The notes beneath the pieces were generated by a model. It did not search any database. It worked only from the letters and a program-made list of their open reading frames with translations, and had not been told where the DNA came from. The position numbers were made by a program, and so were the translations under genes. A DNA stretch of 36,843 nucleotides from Mycocentrospora acerina (taxonomy: Eukaryota; Ascomycota; Dothideomycetes; Pleosporales). The stretch is taken from NCBI GenBank assembly GCA_022701365.1, contig JAKUHH010000338.1, positions 1 to 36,843 of the forward strand. The letters are read 5' to 3'. Positions 10,844-23,660 of this stretch are shown piece by piece (position 1 is the stretch's first letter; every line of letters begins with the position of its first letter).

Positions 10844-13800
10844 TTAAATACTGTTGTCTTGCATCCTAAAAAGAGCTTTTTTTTCTTCTTCTAACATTGA
10901 AAAAACAAGAGGATAAGGAGGTAGATCCCTCGCATCTGGTAAGCTACCTAAGAACTTTACCTTGCCTTTATTGTAATAAGTAGCATACAATTTTCTCTTG
11001 CCTTTTTCCTTATGCGTTAGCGAACTGTTTATAAAACCTAAGAAAGGTATTACAGAATGGTGTTTAAAAAACTTATCTCTTAATAAATTAAGAAATTCTT
11101 CACGTTGTTCCTTTCTAATCCTGTTTAGTTGCTTATTTAATAATGCGCAATATAGCGTTCTATCAATGCGTGTCTAATTGAATGTTTTGTTGTCTTTCAT
11201 TTTGATAGAGGTCTATAGCAGATTAAACACTTAGTGAGGATTAACATTTTTAGTTATCCTGTTTAACAGGAAACCTGTATTTTTAACAAGAGCTAATGAG
11301 AAACCTCTTGCACAAAATAGGATTGCATCTCTCTTAGCGTCTTCTTTGTAGTTATAACAAATATGTTTAGACAAGGCAAACTAGATGTCTATTTAGTATC
11401 TCTTAAATAGATTGTAGGTGATGTCTTTAAAGAGTAATTCCTTTAGACCTAGATTTCTAATAGACTTGTTAATATATTATTAAATGTTATTTAATAACAT
11501 CTTAGTATCTGTCAGAAGTTTAATTGTGTCTTTGTTCTATAGTAACAGCCTTTTCTAAATGTTGCTAAGGAGGTTCTCTCCTATATTGTCTTAAAACTGG
11601 AGAGCTTCCTAATTAATTATGTTCTTTATCTAACAGTATCTAAACTCTCTTACACTTTCTAAAAATCCTAGTCCCTAACATTAACTATTAGGAGATTCTA
11701 CAAGAAACTTAGCAAGAACAGGATTTTGTTCTAGATTGCTGTTTAGGAACTCTTTTAGTGCTAGAAGAAGGACGTGCATAAAGATTGTGCGCTGCAAAGA
11801 TTATTTTAGACCGCTTGTTGCTGCGCAAATCTCAATAAGTAATACGTACTTGTTCATATTACTACGTAAAAATCGCACATAAGAGTTTGTTCTAACTGTA
11901 TGAAGGCTTTCTAGGACCCTCTTTAGCTATAGACAGTCCTAATTCTGAATCTATTAATTAAATGCTCTCTTTTTCACTGCCTACTAAAGTGATTTGCCTT
12001 TTCCTTTTAATTGATTATCTCGAAGAATCCGCAGTTTAAGTTAAACACTATGTGAAGGATGATTGTGTTCTTTTTTATCTAGCTCTATGTTAGTTTGATT
12101 CTTTGCATTGCACCACTTCTCTTTTATATTACTGCGCATTCCTGATGACTTTGCCTTTGTAATCTTTGCAGCAAGATTATAAACACTGTTATCTATACAT
12201 AAATCAAGAAGGTTTTTGTTGCTAAAAGGCCATGTTCTAGTTACTTTAAGGAGAACTTTAACAGCATTGTACATTTGAATGTATCAAACTCCTATATTCT
12301 AGAGAATTGATTTTTTTAGAGGCTCTACTGTAAAGCAAAGTGTATCCTTTAGATAAGTATTTGTGTAGAAGTTCTTCTTGTTTCCCTAAGAGCCACCAAA
12401 GTAATCCTGGCGCAGCATGTTGTAAAATGCTTTTACGCAACAGTCTTTCTAGAAGTAGACTACTAGCTTATTTCTATACTGATTTCTTGTTTGTCTTTAA
12501 TCCGCACAGGCAGCCTTTGCTATATCTACTGCTGTTACAAAAATTAAACTTTAGTCAAACTCTTTCTCTAATTTCTAGTCAAGAAGGTCTATAGCTTTAA
12601 ACAAATTTGGCTTTTCTATGTAGTTCTTAATGTTTTTAACGTCTAAGCATATAAACATGTCTTTAAATTCTTAGAGGTTGCTTAAATCACTTATAATTAA
12701 CTTTATTTCTTTCTATAAGTCAGACAATGCTTATCTTAGCACCAGAATATGATTTATCTAGACAAAATAGGACATCTTAGATCTAGTTTCTTTTCCTTTA
12801 GCAGCTGCTTTTAATTCTGCAATCTTTTGTAATGACAGAACCTTAGCTAGCGCTTCTAGGGTAACAAATTTCTTAAGACTTAGGCAGAAGACTTTATTAA
12901 AAAACTTTTTAAGTACGTCTTGCCAGACAAAGTTAGTACTCTAGTCTTTCTCTATTAGCCTAGGCTAAAATATAAGCAAAGGTAAGTCTAGAAATAATGC
13001 TAACTTTCTTAAATAGCAGTGTACTAATTATTAGAGATAGAACTTATGCTTAAGGTTTCTAGTTAGACAAGCTCTAGGACTTTAGTCTTGTAAATCTATG
13101 TTAGATAGGCTTAAAAGTGGTTTAGGCAACCCGTTTATAATGTACAAAGTTAGTACGCTAACAAATTAAGAGATATTAACTGGGAGATAAAGAGATTTAG
13201 TAATATTGCTAGTAACAGTGTAAAGAAAGCAAAATTGTACTCTAAGATAAAACATGTTAAGTTGTCTAATAATTATTAAGCTATTAACTCTATTTAAAAT
13301 AAATAGAGTTAATACAGGCTCATCTTTACAGTAAAGACATACTTTTGTTAGTTTAATGTTGTTATCTCCTATTCCTTCTATAATAGTTTTTAGGAGTTGT
13401 CCTAAAGGATAGGCGCTCCTTAGGAGGTTTGCCTTACTAAGAAACCTGCTTACTCTAAGTCTAACATTAGTTCTGCTATACAGGAACACAACTTTAGAGT
13501 ATGTTTCTTGTAGTAGGCTATAACTGTAGTTGCCTCTTCTTAACTCTTTAAAATGCACTCTTTTAAGTTTATTGTGATGTTCGTCTCTACAACTGTCCTA
13601 ACTATCTGTAAGCTAGGCAAAGACAGCATTAGCTAACTGTGTTATTTAAGCATCCTCTAAAACAGTATCTAAAATGTAATCATTTTAGGACTAGAATTCT
13701 GGTGTGTTGCTAATACTGCAATAAGGGTTAACTTCTTCCCTAAAAAAGTCTTATATTAATGCCCTTAAACGATATCGAAATGTTTTAATCTGCTAGCTAG

Positions 13801-14543
13801 CAGTTAGCAGATTAACACTTATGTTTTGGGATAGGGCAGAAGAATTCCTACTACTTAAATAAGACAGATAATTTTCTAACTAGCTGTTGCTACTTAGAAT
13901 AGATATGTAGGGGGATAAAGTTAATGCTTCTGCATAATTTTTAAGTTAAAATTAAAGGTTTCTAATTATAAGGAATACTCTTACTAATTATTTCTCTTAT
14001 AGCCTGATAATTTTCTATTAGAGCTGACCTAGTTGTTCTATGTTAAAGGCTTAAAGTAGCAGAAGAATTAGAAAGGATGTTGTCCCTGTTTTGAACTTAC
14101 TTGTTTCCCTTGCAAAGAAAGCCAAATAGCAGAATTTTCCTCTTACTAGATAAATTACTCCTAGAGCGTATTGCTCCCTTAACTCCTCTGTACACAGATA
14201 GTGTTTAGATAGTACTAGAAGACATGCTTCTTACTAATAGAAGACGAGCTGCAAATTAAGATTCTGCTAGTGTAGCAGGCAAGCTTAAAGAACATTTAGT
14301 GCTAGAGAGACTCTAATATGTAGTATCTATAGGACAAAGTAGGTCTTTCTGTGTACTCTGCAAAGAGAATTAGACTTTGCTTACACATAAGACGTTAAGC
14401 GCTAGCAGAATTTGACTTACTGTCTCTCTCTAATTTGTGGTTCCTCTTGTTATGTAAACTTTCCCTACGTTGCGCTGAGTAATAGCACTTTTAGGCAATT
14501 TATAGTTATTGCTCTCCTTATTACTAGAGGATGATGATAACAT
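10844..14543 (-). pseudogene. Large unknown protein (about 1,150 codons), at least three introns, many stops
   Basis: ATG at 14543 begins a Ser-rich start (MLSSSSSNKESNNYKLPKS). Two 63-bp introns are clear: 14358-14420 and 14038-14100, each with GTAAGT, CTAAT and AG. A third probably lies near 13794-13860 (TGCTAACTGCTAG end). From about 13790 one frame runs to TAA at 10844-10846 and contains stop-free stretches of 130 codons (13558-13166) and 77 codons (12274-12041). Several dozen TAA/TAG but no in-frame TGA occur in that last exon. Readable blocks include LRSAYPLGQLLKTIIEG, KMSYFV, DAKRDAILFCARGFSLALV and a basic tail (KEKGKRKLYA, LPDARDLPPYP). I see no transmembrane segment and recognise no domain. 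The length and nuclear-looking basic tail suggest a large nucleic-acid or chromatin protein, but this is a guess. Confidence 0.6.
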
Positions 14544-15066
14544 CACGCTGCTCTCACAAATACTTTCTAGTGACTGATACCTCCTCCTCTTTCTCTCTCT
14601 TTAATAAAAAGTACTTTTTTCTATAACAGAGCTAGTGGTAGAAAGACAGAAACTGTTTATATTTAGTAAAAGTAGGTTTTAGAACTATTATTAATGTTAG
14701 AGGAGCGTACAATTAAGTTTTTGTTATTTAATCTGCATAAAAAATAAAAGCACTAAGCAAATTGTGTAAATTAATAAATGAAATAATAAATAAATTAAGA
14801 GAAGAGGTGTCTAAAAAGATGGTGTAAAATTAGGATTACAGTTTAAGAGGCTACTTTAATACTTTAACTCCTGCTAAGGAAATCAGTCACCTTAAGGTTA
14901 TATGTCTTGCGTTGCATCTAGATAGTGTAAGCTAGTTTTTGCTGATTATCTGTTTTTATTATGCTAAAGGAGGGATATTAATTTAATGTAAGTATGCATT
15001 AATGCTAAATATGCATTATATTAAATAGATTTTTTTTACTAAAAAAAGGGTTATTTTCTGCGAAAA
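14544..15066. promoter_or_regulatory. Upstream region of the 14543 gene
   Basis: Next to the ATG the minus strand has a purine-rich run (complement of CCTCCTCCTCTTTCTCTCTC at 14580-14600). The rest is AT-rich intergenic sequence with no gene. Confidence 0.35.
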
Positions 15067-15150
15067 CATGCGACCATGTTCGTTAGCAAGTGCGACTGTG
15101 TTTGTCAGCAAATGCGACCTTTTAGCGACTGTTTTGTTGATTCACTTGCG
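15067..15150. repeat. Short degenerate 22-23 bp repeat with GCGAC core
   Basis: About two and a half units: CATGCGACCATGTTCG, GTGCGACTGTGTTTGTC and ATGCGACCTTTTAGCGAC. This is the same GCGAC core as the longer arrays, here on the plus strand. Confidence 0.7.
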
Positions 15151-15269
15151 ACATAAGCGCGAATCTTTATACACGTGCTAACAGTTAAATTTAGTAACTA
15201 TTGCATTTCTTAATGCACAAAAACTTCACAAAAGCTCTCTAAGCTTTATATATTTTAGTAGACTAATTA

Positions 15270-15930
15270 ACTGTTTTTCTATTTTCCTTCTTTTGCTTTA
15301 AATGCATCTATTTTAATCTTCTGCATTACAGCTTAAGCGTTCTGTGTGAGATGCATCTCTAATTTCTGTGCAATTTCCTCAATACTTAGAGTCTTTCCTT
15401 TGCTTAAGATAAGGCTGGGCATGTAATGTTCTTCTTTTGCTATTATCTTAAGCTAGGTGATGTCCTGCTGTTTAAAATCTATCACTTTAAATTAGATATG
15501 TAATTAGAACCTTTAAATATGTATACAATTACTCTTTATTAAGCATTGAACAGTACCAGGGAAGTCTTCTTAACACGCAAGCTTAAGCGCACTCTAGAAG
15601 TTCTGCTCCTTAGTGTGACGTGAAGATTCTCTTAGCTAGATTTCTTTATGTTAGATTCTCTTGCCTCTCTTAAATTTAATTTAACTCCTACTATGTCTAT
15701 TTCCTTAAGATTTTTATCTGTTTATACTATAAGCGCTCTATTACTTATTATTCATCTTTAATTACTAATACCTTCTTTAACTTTGCTTATTAATGTTATA
15801 ATGTTACTCTCTTGTAACAATTTTTAAACAAGAGCCTTTATACTTCTAAGGTTACTAAGCTGCTAAGTAGATCTCTCTCACAAACTCAGAGTTAACAACT
15901 TAAAAAATTAAAAATTTAAGAAATCAGTTG
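15270..15930 (-). pseudogene. Unknown Arg/Ser-rich and helix-rich tail, possibly the 3' part of the USP-like gene
   Basis: From about 15890 the minus strand reads LRSIKALV-stop-KLLQESNI, GVKLNLREARESNIKK and LRSRTSRVRLSLRVKK. After a probable intron (15490-15560) it continues as VIDFKQQDIT, HYMPSLILSKGKTLSIEEIA and QKLEMHLTQNA. The last segment resembles a helix-turn-helix core (SIEEIAxKLxMH) but is too short to name. It may be a separate small gene or the last exons of the gene upstream on the same strand. Stops are all TAA/TAG. Confidence 0.4.
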
Positions 15931-15949
15931 TATTAAAATTCTTGCCTCT

Positions 15950-18195
15950 CTACTTGTCATAATTATGTTAATTTACAATAGAAGAAGGCTTAAACTTAAG
16001 CATTCTTCTTCTCTAAGCTTGCAGACTTATAGTTGTTTGCCCTCTGCAGAACACTTTAATTTTCCCACAAATTGTTATACTTGACTAGTAGTCCAAGTCT
16101 AGCAGTATTTAAGTTCCATCTTGCAATGTAGTGCTTTTTGTTAATGTAGTACACTGTAATGGTCAGGCGCCCTGCCCTTGCTATTGATACTACGCAATAA
16201 CCCCACTTATACCAAAAGGTAAGCACAAGAATACTTAAGCAAGTATTCTATGTGTAGTATAATATATATAGTGCTAGATCTAGACTTTGCCGACTAGATG
16301 CTATAAGCGAGGTAAGCCACGTTGACTGTGCACGTGCTTAGTCGTTACATACACTACACCTTATAGCTTGTAGTCCTGTTTAGAGGCCTTCTTTACTGTC
16401 TGACAAGAGATCATAAGACTCTTACTATGATAGATATCATACGTCTCTTAAGTAGAAATATTTGCTGTTATTCTAACTATTAGCCAAGGTGGCAGCTGGT
16501 CTACTACAATATGTTAGTAAAACTTCTGCCTACCACCTTGACATTTGTAGTTAGTACACCTAGCTAAACTATCTTCTATTTTATGTCTAAAGTATTCATC
16601 GCATAGATTTTAAATAGTCTTTTAAGAGTTAAAAGAGTTCTTTTTAGAAAGTACTACAGTAGCTTGTCAGAAAACTTAAAAATTATTAGGAAGTGCTATT
16701 TAACCACAACACAAGTACCCTGATACGCTTAAGAAAGCGAATAACTGCAAGCCAGAAAGGCTAATCTCTAAACTATCAATAATATTAATATAATCAGTGT
16801 CAGACTTCCCTAGTTCTATTCTAATCGCGCTGTTAAATAGTAGAGCGTCTTTTTAGATGTCATACTTACTATTAGTCTAGTTAGAGTTAAGTATGTCCTA
16901 AAGTATAAGTTAACATAGGGATAGTTCCTTTAAATCCTGAAAAGATATAGCGTTGCACTGACGTATGCCAGCGCCTGAATACAATACTGTAAATAGAATA
17001 GTATCAGTTGCACAAGTAGGATTACTGTTGTTTTGCTAAGGTAAAGAATAGAGACTCCTTAATGCAACAAGGTGCATGTTAGGAAAGGTCCCCTCTACTA
17101 AGTCCTAATCTGACTTTATTAAAGGAAGGAAGCTTATAGTTTCTTCTCTTTCTGCTTAAAACAGATAGTACAGGCGCTCTGAGACTCTTTTTAAAACCCT
17201 ATAAGCTCAAGCTGCAATTCCTAACTCTATGCAATGTTGAACTTTTTCCTAATTCTAACCAAGGCATAATGCTAGCAACTAAAAAACCAGGTCACTAGCT
17301 GAGGTAATCTAGTCTAAATTGAATTTAACTGCTAGTAGATATCTGTACATTATTTTACTTAGCTAACCTTAAATATTCTGTCTTTTTACATACATAGCAT
17401 TAAATTCAGTCCTTGCAATAGTTGCAAGCCCAAGGACAATGTCAGATCTCTTAAACATAGTAGAAGAAGTTAATTAACGTTAGAAAAGTAGGAATCCTAC
17501 GTTTATCTAGGAATCTTAGAAAGACTGAAGTATAGTTTTAAAGTTAACAAAGTCAAAAGTGTTAGGCCTTTTAATTACCTTAAAAAAGGTCTTGCGTTGC
17601 CAAGACGCTACGCTTAGTTAAGGTATTAAGCTGAAGAGCACAGACCTTAAGGCTGCAGGTGCTGCCTGCGTATAAAACACTAACAAACAAGCACATACTT
17701 TTATAAAACAATACTTACTACGCCAAAGCATCTACTTAAGTAGAGTTATAGAGAATTAACTCTTATTCTTAGATGTATTTAAGGAGGGCTTAATGTCTGT
17801 ATCATCAGACCCTAAAGCGTTAAACAAAGCTGTAAAATTAGTAAGCCTTATATCTCTATTTATTTGCTACTATTTGCAAGCTAAAACTTAAATGCAGTTC
17901 AAATCTGACTTGTAGGAATTGCGCAAGAAGACTACTGCCTCGCAAGCTGCCTGGTATAGAATAGTAATACTAACAAAGTGTGAGGCATATTTTTAATTAG
18001 TCTGTAATGAAACCTTGCTTATCTTGCACAAGGTCTATTTTGTGCTGCAGATAAAGACCTTTCAGGTCTGGTTAAATAGGTGACTATAGTAAGGCAGCTA
18101 AAATAAGATTATTACATAAAGCTGCTAATAGTAAATAGATAAACTCCTATGTTCAGAATATCCGCCAGCTTGTTGATTAAGGTACAAGTAGGCAT
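15950..18195 (-). pseudogene. USP-type ubiquitin C-terminal hydrolase, interrupted by stops
   Basis: A long N-terminal part (from ATG at 18195 or just inside; MFKRSDIVLGLATIARTEF) has an intron near 17650-17730 (GTAAGT donor, CGCAG acceptor). The catalytic Cys box reads NSNPTCATDTILF (Cys codon 17012-17014). A zinc-ribbon-like segment with LCDEYFRHKIEDSLARC and YKCQGGRQKF follows, then LPPWLIVRI. After an intron of about 150 bp comes the His box INKKHYIARWNLNTARLG (His codon 16131-16133). Order and spacing fit the cysteine-protease USP fold that removes ubiquitin. Cys and His survive, but about two TGA and two dozen TAA/TAG break the frame, some at probable Gln or Trp/Arg (F-TGA-QATVV, AA-TGA-AYRVLK). 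It diverges from the gene at 18630. Confidence 0.6.
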
Positions 18196-18629
18196 GCTGA
18201 GACTATTCTGGTAACAATAGCAACAAAAAGTAAATCACAACTAGCTGCGACATTAGTAAATACTGGCTTACTAAAAACAGTGTTGCATCTGTCTATTGTT
18301 AAAACAGAAATTACAGAACTCTAATGCTAATCTGCAGTTTAGCCTAATCAGGTTTAAAATGTCTGTTAAAACTTATATTACACTATTTAAATAAAATTAG
18401 AGTGCTTACGCATATAACAGGCACGCAAACATAGTTGCCTGTGTCATTCTAAAGTCTTTAATATAGAGATATGTGTAGTGTGGAACACAGTGAAGAATAA
18501 AGTAGCACATATTATGTTTATTACATGTAGCTAAAAGTGTAGCTAGATTTAAATTTATGTGTTTTGTGTTATGTAATCTTATCTGCAGTTATAAATTTTT
18601 AATTATGTTGTGCATAAAATTTCCTACAC
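18196..18629. promoter_or_regulatory. Spacer between divergent genes
   Basis: About 430 AT-rich bases between the starts of the USP-like gene (-) and the next gene (+). The minus-strand frame stays partly readable to about 18330, so a 5' exon may lie inside. No defined element seen. Confidence 0.3.
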
Positions 18630-20300
18630 TTAACCTCTACCTTTTGTAGTTAAGCTTACGCCTTGTAATATTATTAATAGACTTATTATAAAAAACTTCA
18701 AGATGTTAAATGTCACTACTGTAGATGCAATAGGAAATAATAGATTCTATAACCCAGTATTAATATTACTAAAGTTAGCACACAAACTTGCCTTTGCTTA
18801 CAAGTTCTGCAGGCAACTTAACAAATCCTTGCTAATTTAAAGAACGCCTTTAAAGAGTTACTGATCCACGATCCTACTAGAAACTACGCCTTCCTTGTTG
18901 CTTTTACTAGTATGCGTTTATCTTTCTTTAAGCTCTAGGACAATACTAACTTATAAGTAGAATGTTTCTCAGACGCTAGAGTGTTAGTTTTAGAAAAGGG
19001 ATTTACTAAAGCAAACACTAAACCTCTACTAAGTACAAATATGTCGTCTCTTTAGTCTTCTTTATAAAAAGAATCTTAAAATTCAGATCTGCAAAGTTGC
19101 CTAATACTGGTATTAAAGAGATTTTATTTAGAGCAAATTTATTCTTACTTTCTTCTTAAATTTAGTTACAGTTTCTGTAGTAATAGTAATGTGACATGTC
19201 ACTTTTGTTTTAATTTAAGAGATTTAGTAGAGAAAGGATATTTCTCTATTACCTAAGCTAGGAAAGAAAGCTTGGGTACGAACTAATTACATAAGCTTCT
19301 CTGCGCTATATATTAATGAAACAACCTCCTATGTTATGCGTGTATTTCAACAATAATTTTGTGCGCACATATTCTATACCTAAGTTTCTATAATATCTGA
19401 GTTGCAGTACGCACTTTGTTTAGTATGTGTGGTTAATTTATCGTATTTCTCTACTTTAGTAAGAGGTTTCTCTTAACAATTGCGCAGAACAGAGTGAATA
19501 AGGCAATTAGGTTAGCCCTTATTCACAACCTAAGTGGAAGACTTATTTTTTATGCACTATATCTTAGTAAGATTATTTCCTGTAGCTTTCTTAACCTTAC
19601 TAATTATTGCAGCTATGTACAGTTCTAAGTTAGAGGCTATTCTGCCACTAGATACCTCTTAAGAAACACCTCTACTTAATCTAAACAAAGTCTTTAATTA
19701 GATCTACGCTATTGCATCAGAAAACTACAGGAAAAATAGACTACAGTATGTTATTAACTAGAGCAAGACTGACAGCGCTGTGATTACTTTAAGAAGCAGA
19801 TGCGTGCAGGAAGATTTAGACGCTAGGGCCTAGGATAGTATAGATATCCTGCAGACAAACTTATTACCAGTGCGTCTACGTTTGCACTTAAGTAAATTAG
19901 ACTAGGAGCACAAGAGTGACCAACACATGGAGAGTAAAAATACAATAATAAATCTTATTAACAAGAATATAAGGGTACGCCAGCACATGCTGTCTACTAG
20001 CTCTATAGAGCCTCTAGTGCACTCTTTACCTTCACACAACCCTAATGCAATTGCAATCTCTTCTACGCAGATAACTAAAGGAAATGATACTAACTAATTA
20101 AGGGAAACTTTGCAATTAAACAGCTTAACTCTACCTTCTTAAGGGCTAAGTAGGAATAATTCTAGGTTAGAGTCTGTTGTAGGAAAAGGAAAGCAGCGAT
20201 TTATGTTATTAAAGTTAAGAATAAACAGCCTACTAGAAACTGCAAAGATTTTGTTAGAGTTAAAAGAAGCTAACAAGTAGAATCTTCTAAAGACATTTTA
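18630..20300 (+). pseudogene. Unknown multi-exon protein with a Cys-rich N-terminal segment
   Basis: The first exon reads a Gln-rich lead, then DVKCHYCRCNRKQ (C-x2-C-x-C, possibly part of a zinc site), LIHDPTRNYAFLVAFTSM and VECFSDARVLVLEKGFT. A later exon (19190-19550) reads RFSRERIFLYYLS, LGYELIT, QPPMLCVYFNNNFVRTYS and VSPYSQPKWKTYF with few stops. An intron ending TTACTAATTATTGCAG (about 19598-19612) leads to MYSSKLEAILPLDTS, SENYRKNRLQYVIN and HMLSTSSIEPLVHSL. Stops are TAA/TAG, most at plausible Gln positions. The family is unknown. The frame change near 19090-19140 fits an intron ending AAATTTAG. Exon ends are approximate. Confidence 0.45.
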
Positions 20301-20639
20301 TATATACACTAGATATTTAAATAGTTCTTAACTATCTTGCTGTAGTAAAGATTGCAGACTTTAAAAAGATAGAAATTGCTTTTCTTTTAATTAATTATGT
20401 GCTTACTCTAAGAGGCTAAGTGTACACTTAGACTTGTAATCTTAAGGCTAGATTTACTAGCCACTTTCTCTCTGTTTCTTACATCTACATCAAGCTTCAA
20501 TTATTACAGATTTCTAGAGAACTTCCTTGTTTTAGTAAATCTCTAATATCTCTGCTGTGCATTTTTTCATGCAACTAGATTGCTTTAAGTATCTATAATG
20601 CAACTAAACATTAAACGCCTACTAAGTTTTACCTAGAGA

Positions 20640-23600
20640 GTTTAAAATAATTAAGATGCATTTTAAGCTTTAGTATGTAAACATAACGCATTTAGCTGTA
20701 GGTGTTCTGTTTATTAAGCTTGTATAGGAACTTCTTAGTCTTTACTACCTATCATTTTAACATTCTAATCGCAGTAAACAAGACGCTATGATTGGAACTT
20801 TAACAGCATTCTTACATGCACTTTGTCATTATTATGACTAACCTTAAACCTACAACAAGGACACAATTCTAATTAATCTATTAGATCTTTGTCAGGCAAG
20901 TTTACTCTAACTTTAACTAGATACGCCTGTGTTAAAGAATTCGCAACAGCATGCGCCATAAACTGCTACACATTCAATTTGTTAACACATTTTAGTTATA
21001 AAGAAGAGGCTAATTAAATTAATTTCAACTCTAAATATGGATATGTTAAAGCATATTAATTTTGCAGAAACGCCAGCTATTCTTAGTAATAAAGGGGGTT
21101 CTAAACTAGACGCAATGTTAAAGCGGCTACAGGTTAACTATAGCACATCGTCTTTATCTCTACAAGCAAACACAGCGATTAAGGACAACAAACAGGTAAG
21201 ATAATATTTTAAAGGAAGTAAAGAAAGAAATAGATTACTAATAACCTCTTAGTTACTGCTTAATATTTAAATAAACACAATAAAAAGTTTATCTTATTAG
21301 CAGAATTCTTCTAAATCACCTAAAGTCTTATTAACACCCTAATCTCTACCTAAATCAGAGCTAGAGAAACAACCCCTAATATCTTAAACAACAAATTAAC
21401 TTCTAAACAGTACACAAAGTTCAGTTCAAGCACTAGATAAAAGATTTTTAGCCTTAACCAACCTATTAAAGACTGTGCAACACTTGCCTGTTCCTCTACT
21501 AAAGCTGCAAGATATTAGGTTTAGTCTATTAAAGGCTATCAGCTAAGAAACTCTTCTACAGACTCGCAACAAATTTTACAATGCATTAATAGACACTCCT
21601 GTTACAATTAAAGTCCACAACAAGGACTTAATTCATTAATTTACACTAAAGGAAGCAACTAATATTTCTAACTTTTTCTTCTATAAAATGTTTAGTCTAG
21701 CAGCATTAAAACAACTGTAAGCTCTAATTAAAGAGTACAACTTACCAGCAACTCAAGGCATCAGCCTACAGCAAATTGCTTATGCAGGCATAGCAGCTAA
21801 AGACAAATCGCATCCTTGCGCGTTTTAGGTCTTTTTTCAAGCTTTACACTTAGAAGAAGAATTAGCATTGCTAGCAATAAGTACTTATGCTAGTACTATT
21901 CAGGCTTACATGCGCGCTGTAGATACTTGTAAGGCTTTTGCTAACTTAATAGAGCAGGCTAACAACAGAGAACCTTCTATTATAAAGGCCTTTAAAGATT
22001 ATAGATACTCTACTAGACTAGGAAGAGGAATAAAAACAGTTGTAAAGCAGTACTTAAGTGACATCTTCTGCATTAACTCTGATCTGCTTGTTAAGTGATT
22101 TGAAACTGGCCATGCTACTACTACATTAGTAGATTGTTTTAGACCTAGTATCCTAACTATTCTGCCTTTATTATTTACAGTCTAGTAGGTTTTAACAATA
22201 AAGTATATAAATATTTGCTTATAATTTTATGTAGTGTTTAAACATAGGGGTTTGCAAAGATTGTTAAAGCAATTAAGATACTTCGCAATGTCTAGCTACT
22301 TATCAGAGATTTCTCAGGTCATCTTAACAAACTTATTTACTCTCTAATAAAGAATAGCAATTCTATCCTAGTTAAGTTAAAGCGTGTTTCTAGTAAGAAC
22401 TCCTTGCTAGAGTCATTTCAGCAAGCAGATTAAGTTTCTAAGAGTTTAATTAAATCACTTCCCTAATGCAAATTGCTTAAATAATTAATAATGCTATCTT
22501 CTGCTTAAAACATGCCTTAAAAAAATTATTTCTAAGCCTTACGTAGGTTTAAATTGCAGACGTTTACAAATTTTGTAGTATTTATTATTTAGTTAAAATA
22601 AAACAGACTACAAATTACAATTTTTTCTATCACATTTAATACAGCTATGTGTAGTTTTGTTAAACATCAGATTTAACAAAAATCTTAGCTAGCAAAACAA
22701 ATCTTAAAGCACTAGTTATTTAACCTTTTGTTAAAAGAGCTGGCACAAGTTAGTGACATTCTTAAAAAGAATGTTCATCCCTAGCCACTAATCTTATTGC
22801 TTACCTTAATATATTCCTGAAATTTTAAAAGTTCTTTGTTACTTGCCTAAGGATATACAGATGTCTAGGCTGCCTATAGCTCCTCACATGTACTTAGAAT
22901 TAAGAGGAAGTTGTTAGCACACACAGAGTTTAGTGACTTTATTTATATTTAATGCTCCTAAGACTATATAGCTGTGTCATGTAATGTTTAGGAATTAATA
23001 GTTGTATAGTGCCTTAGCAATGTGTTCTTAAGTGCAAAAGACATAAACATTATGCCTAGTAGTAGAAGTAGAGTGCTGCTAGGTTGTAGGAACATAAATA
23101 AAGGTGCATAGGATAATTTTTCTTTAGTAGTAGGTTTATCTATTTCTTCCTTAGTCTTTGCTAGGCAACATGCCTATAGTGTACGTCTAGACTTGCAGGT
23201 AATAACTGTTATTATGCTGTGTGGATTAGCGCTCATCTCAGTCTAAGTACCTTTTGTACAAAATCTGTTAAATAAGTAAGGTCCTAAGACATATCTACGC
23301 TTAAGTTCTTTGCATAGGCAAGCTAGGCTAAATCTCTCAAGAAAGGTAGCAAGTCTATAACAAGGTAGATCTTGCATCTATGCTGCAGTAGATGTTGTCC
23401 TGTCTGCTAGCAAAACTAGATCTACTAAGCTATCTTCACTCTTAATCTCTTTAATAAGCTAGCGTCTAGGAATTTCAACTCTAGATAGGTGCGTGTTTGT
23501 TTAGCTGTTGCACTTAATGCTTTTGTTAGTGTATACACGCGCGCTTATAGTAAAGCACTGCAGCAGGTGCTTAATTTGCATTAAAAATCAGGACAGATTG

Positions 23601-23660
23601 AATTTTGCTTAATATATAGCAGGAGCTTCTAATAGGATAACTACAGGAACTTAAAACAGA
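20640..23660 (+). pseudogene. Large unknown protein, two long exon blocks
   Basis: Block one (to about 22190) includes NFAETPAILSNKGGSKLDA, an intron beginning GTAAGATAAT after AACAAACAG (about 21196) and ending TTATTAG (about 21300), and then ALDKRFLALTNLLKTVQ, ATQGISLQQIAYAGIAA and a 76-codon stop-free piece at 21868-22098 (STRLGRGIKTVVKQYL). A TGA at 22096-22098 is followed by FETGHATTTLVDCFRPS in the same frame. A second probable intron (about 22180-22247, AACATAG end) leads to an exon whose single frame runs from 22248 to about 23660 with only TAA/TAG (GFAKIVKAIKILRNV, PSSRSRVLLGCRN, LVFARQHAYSVRLDL). No domain recognised. It is helix-rich, and it could be two genes. It converges with and slightly overlaps the next gene. 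Confidence 0.5.

Noticed and set aside
12258..12594. Two open frames (12258-12440 minus, 12340-12594 plus)
   Set aside because: Shadows of the large minus-strand gene, whose own frame reads better here.
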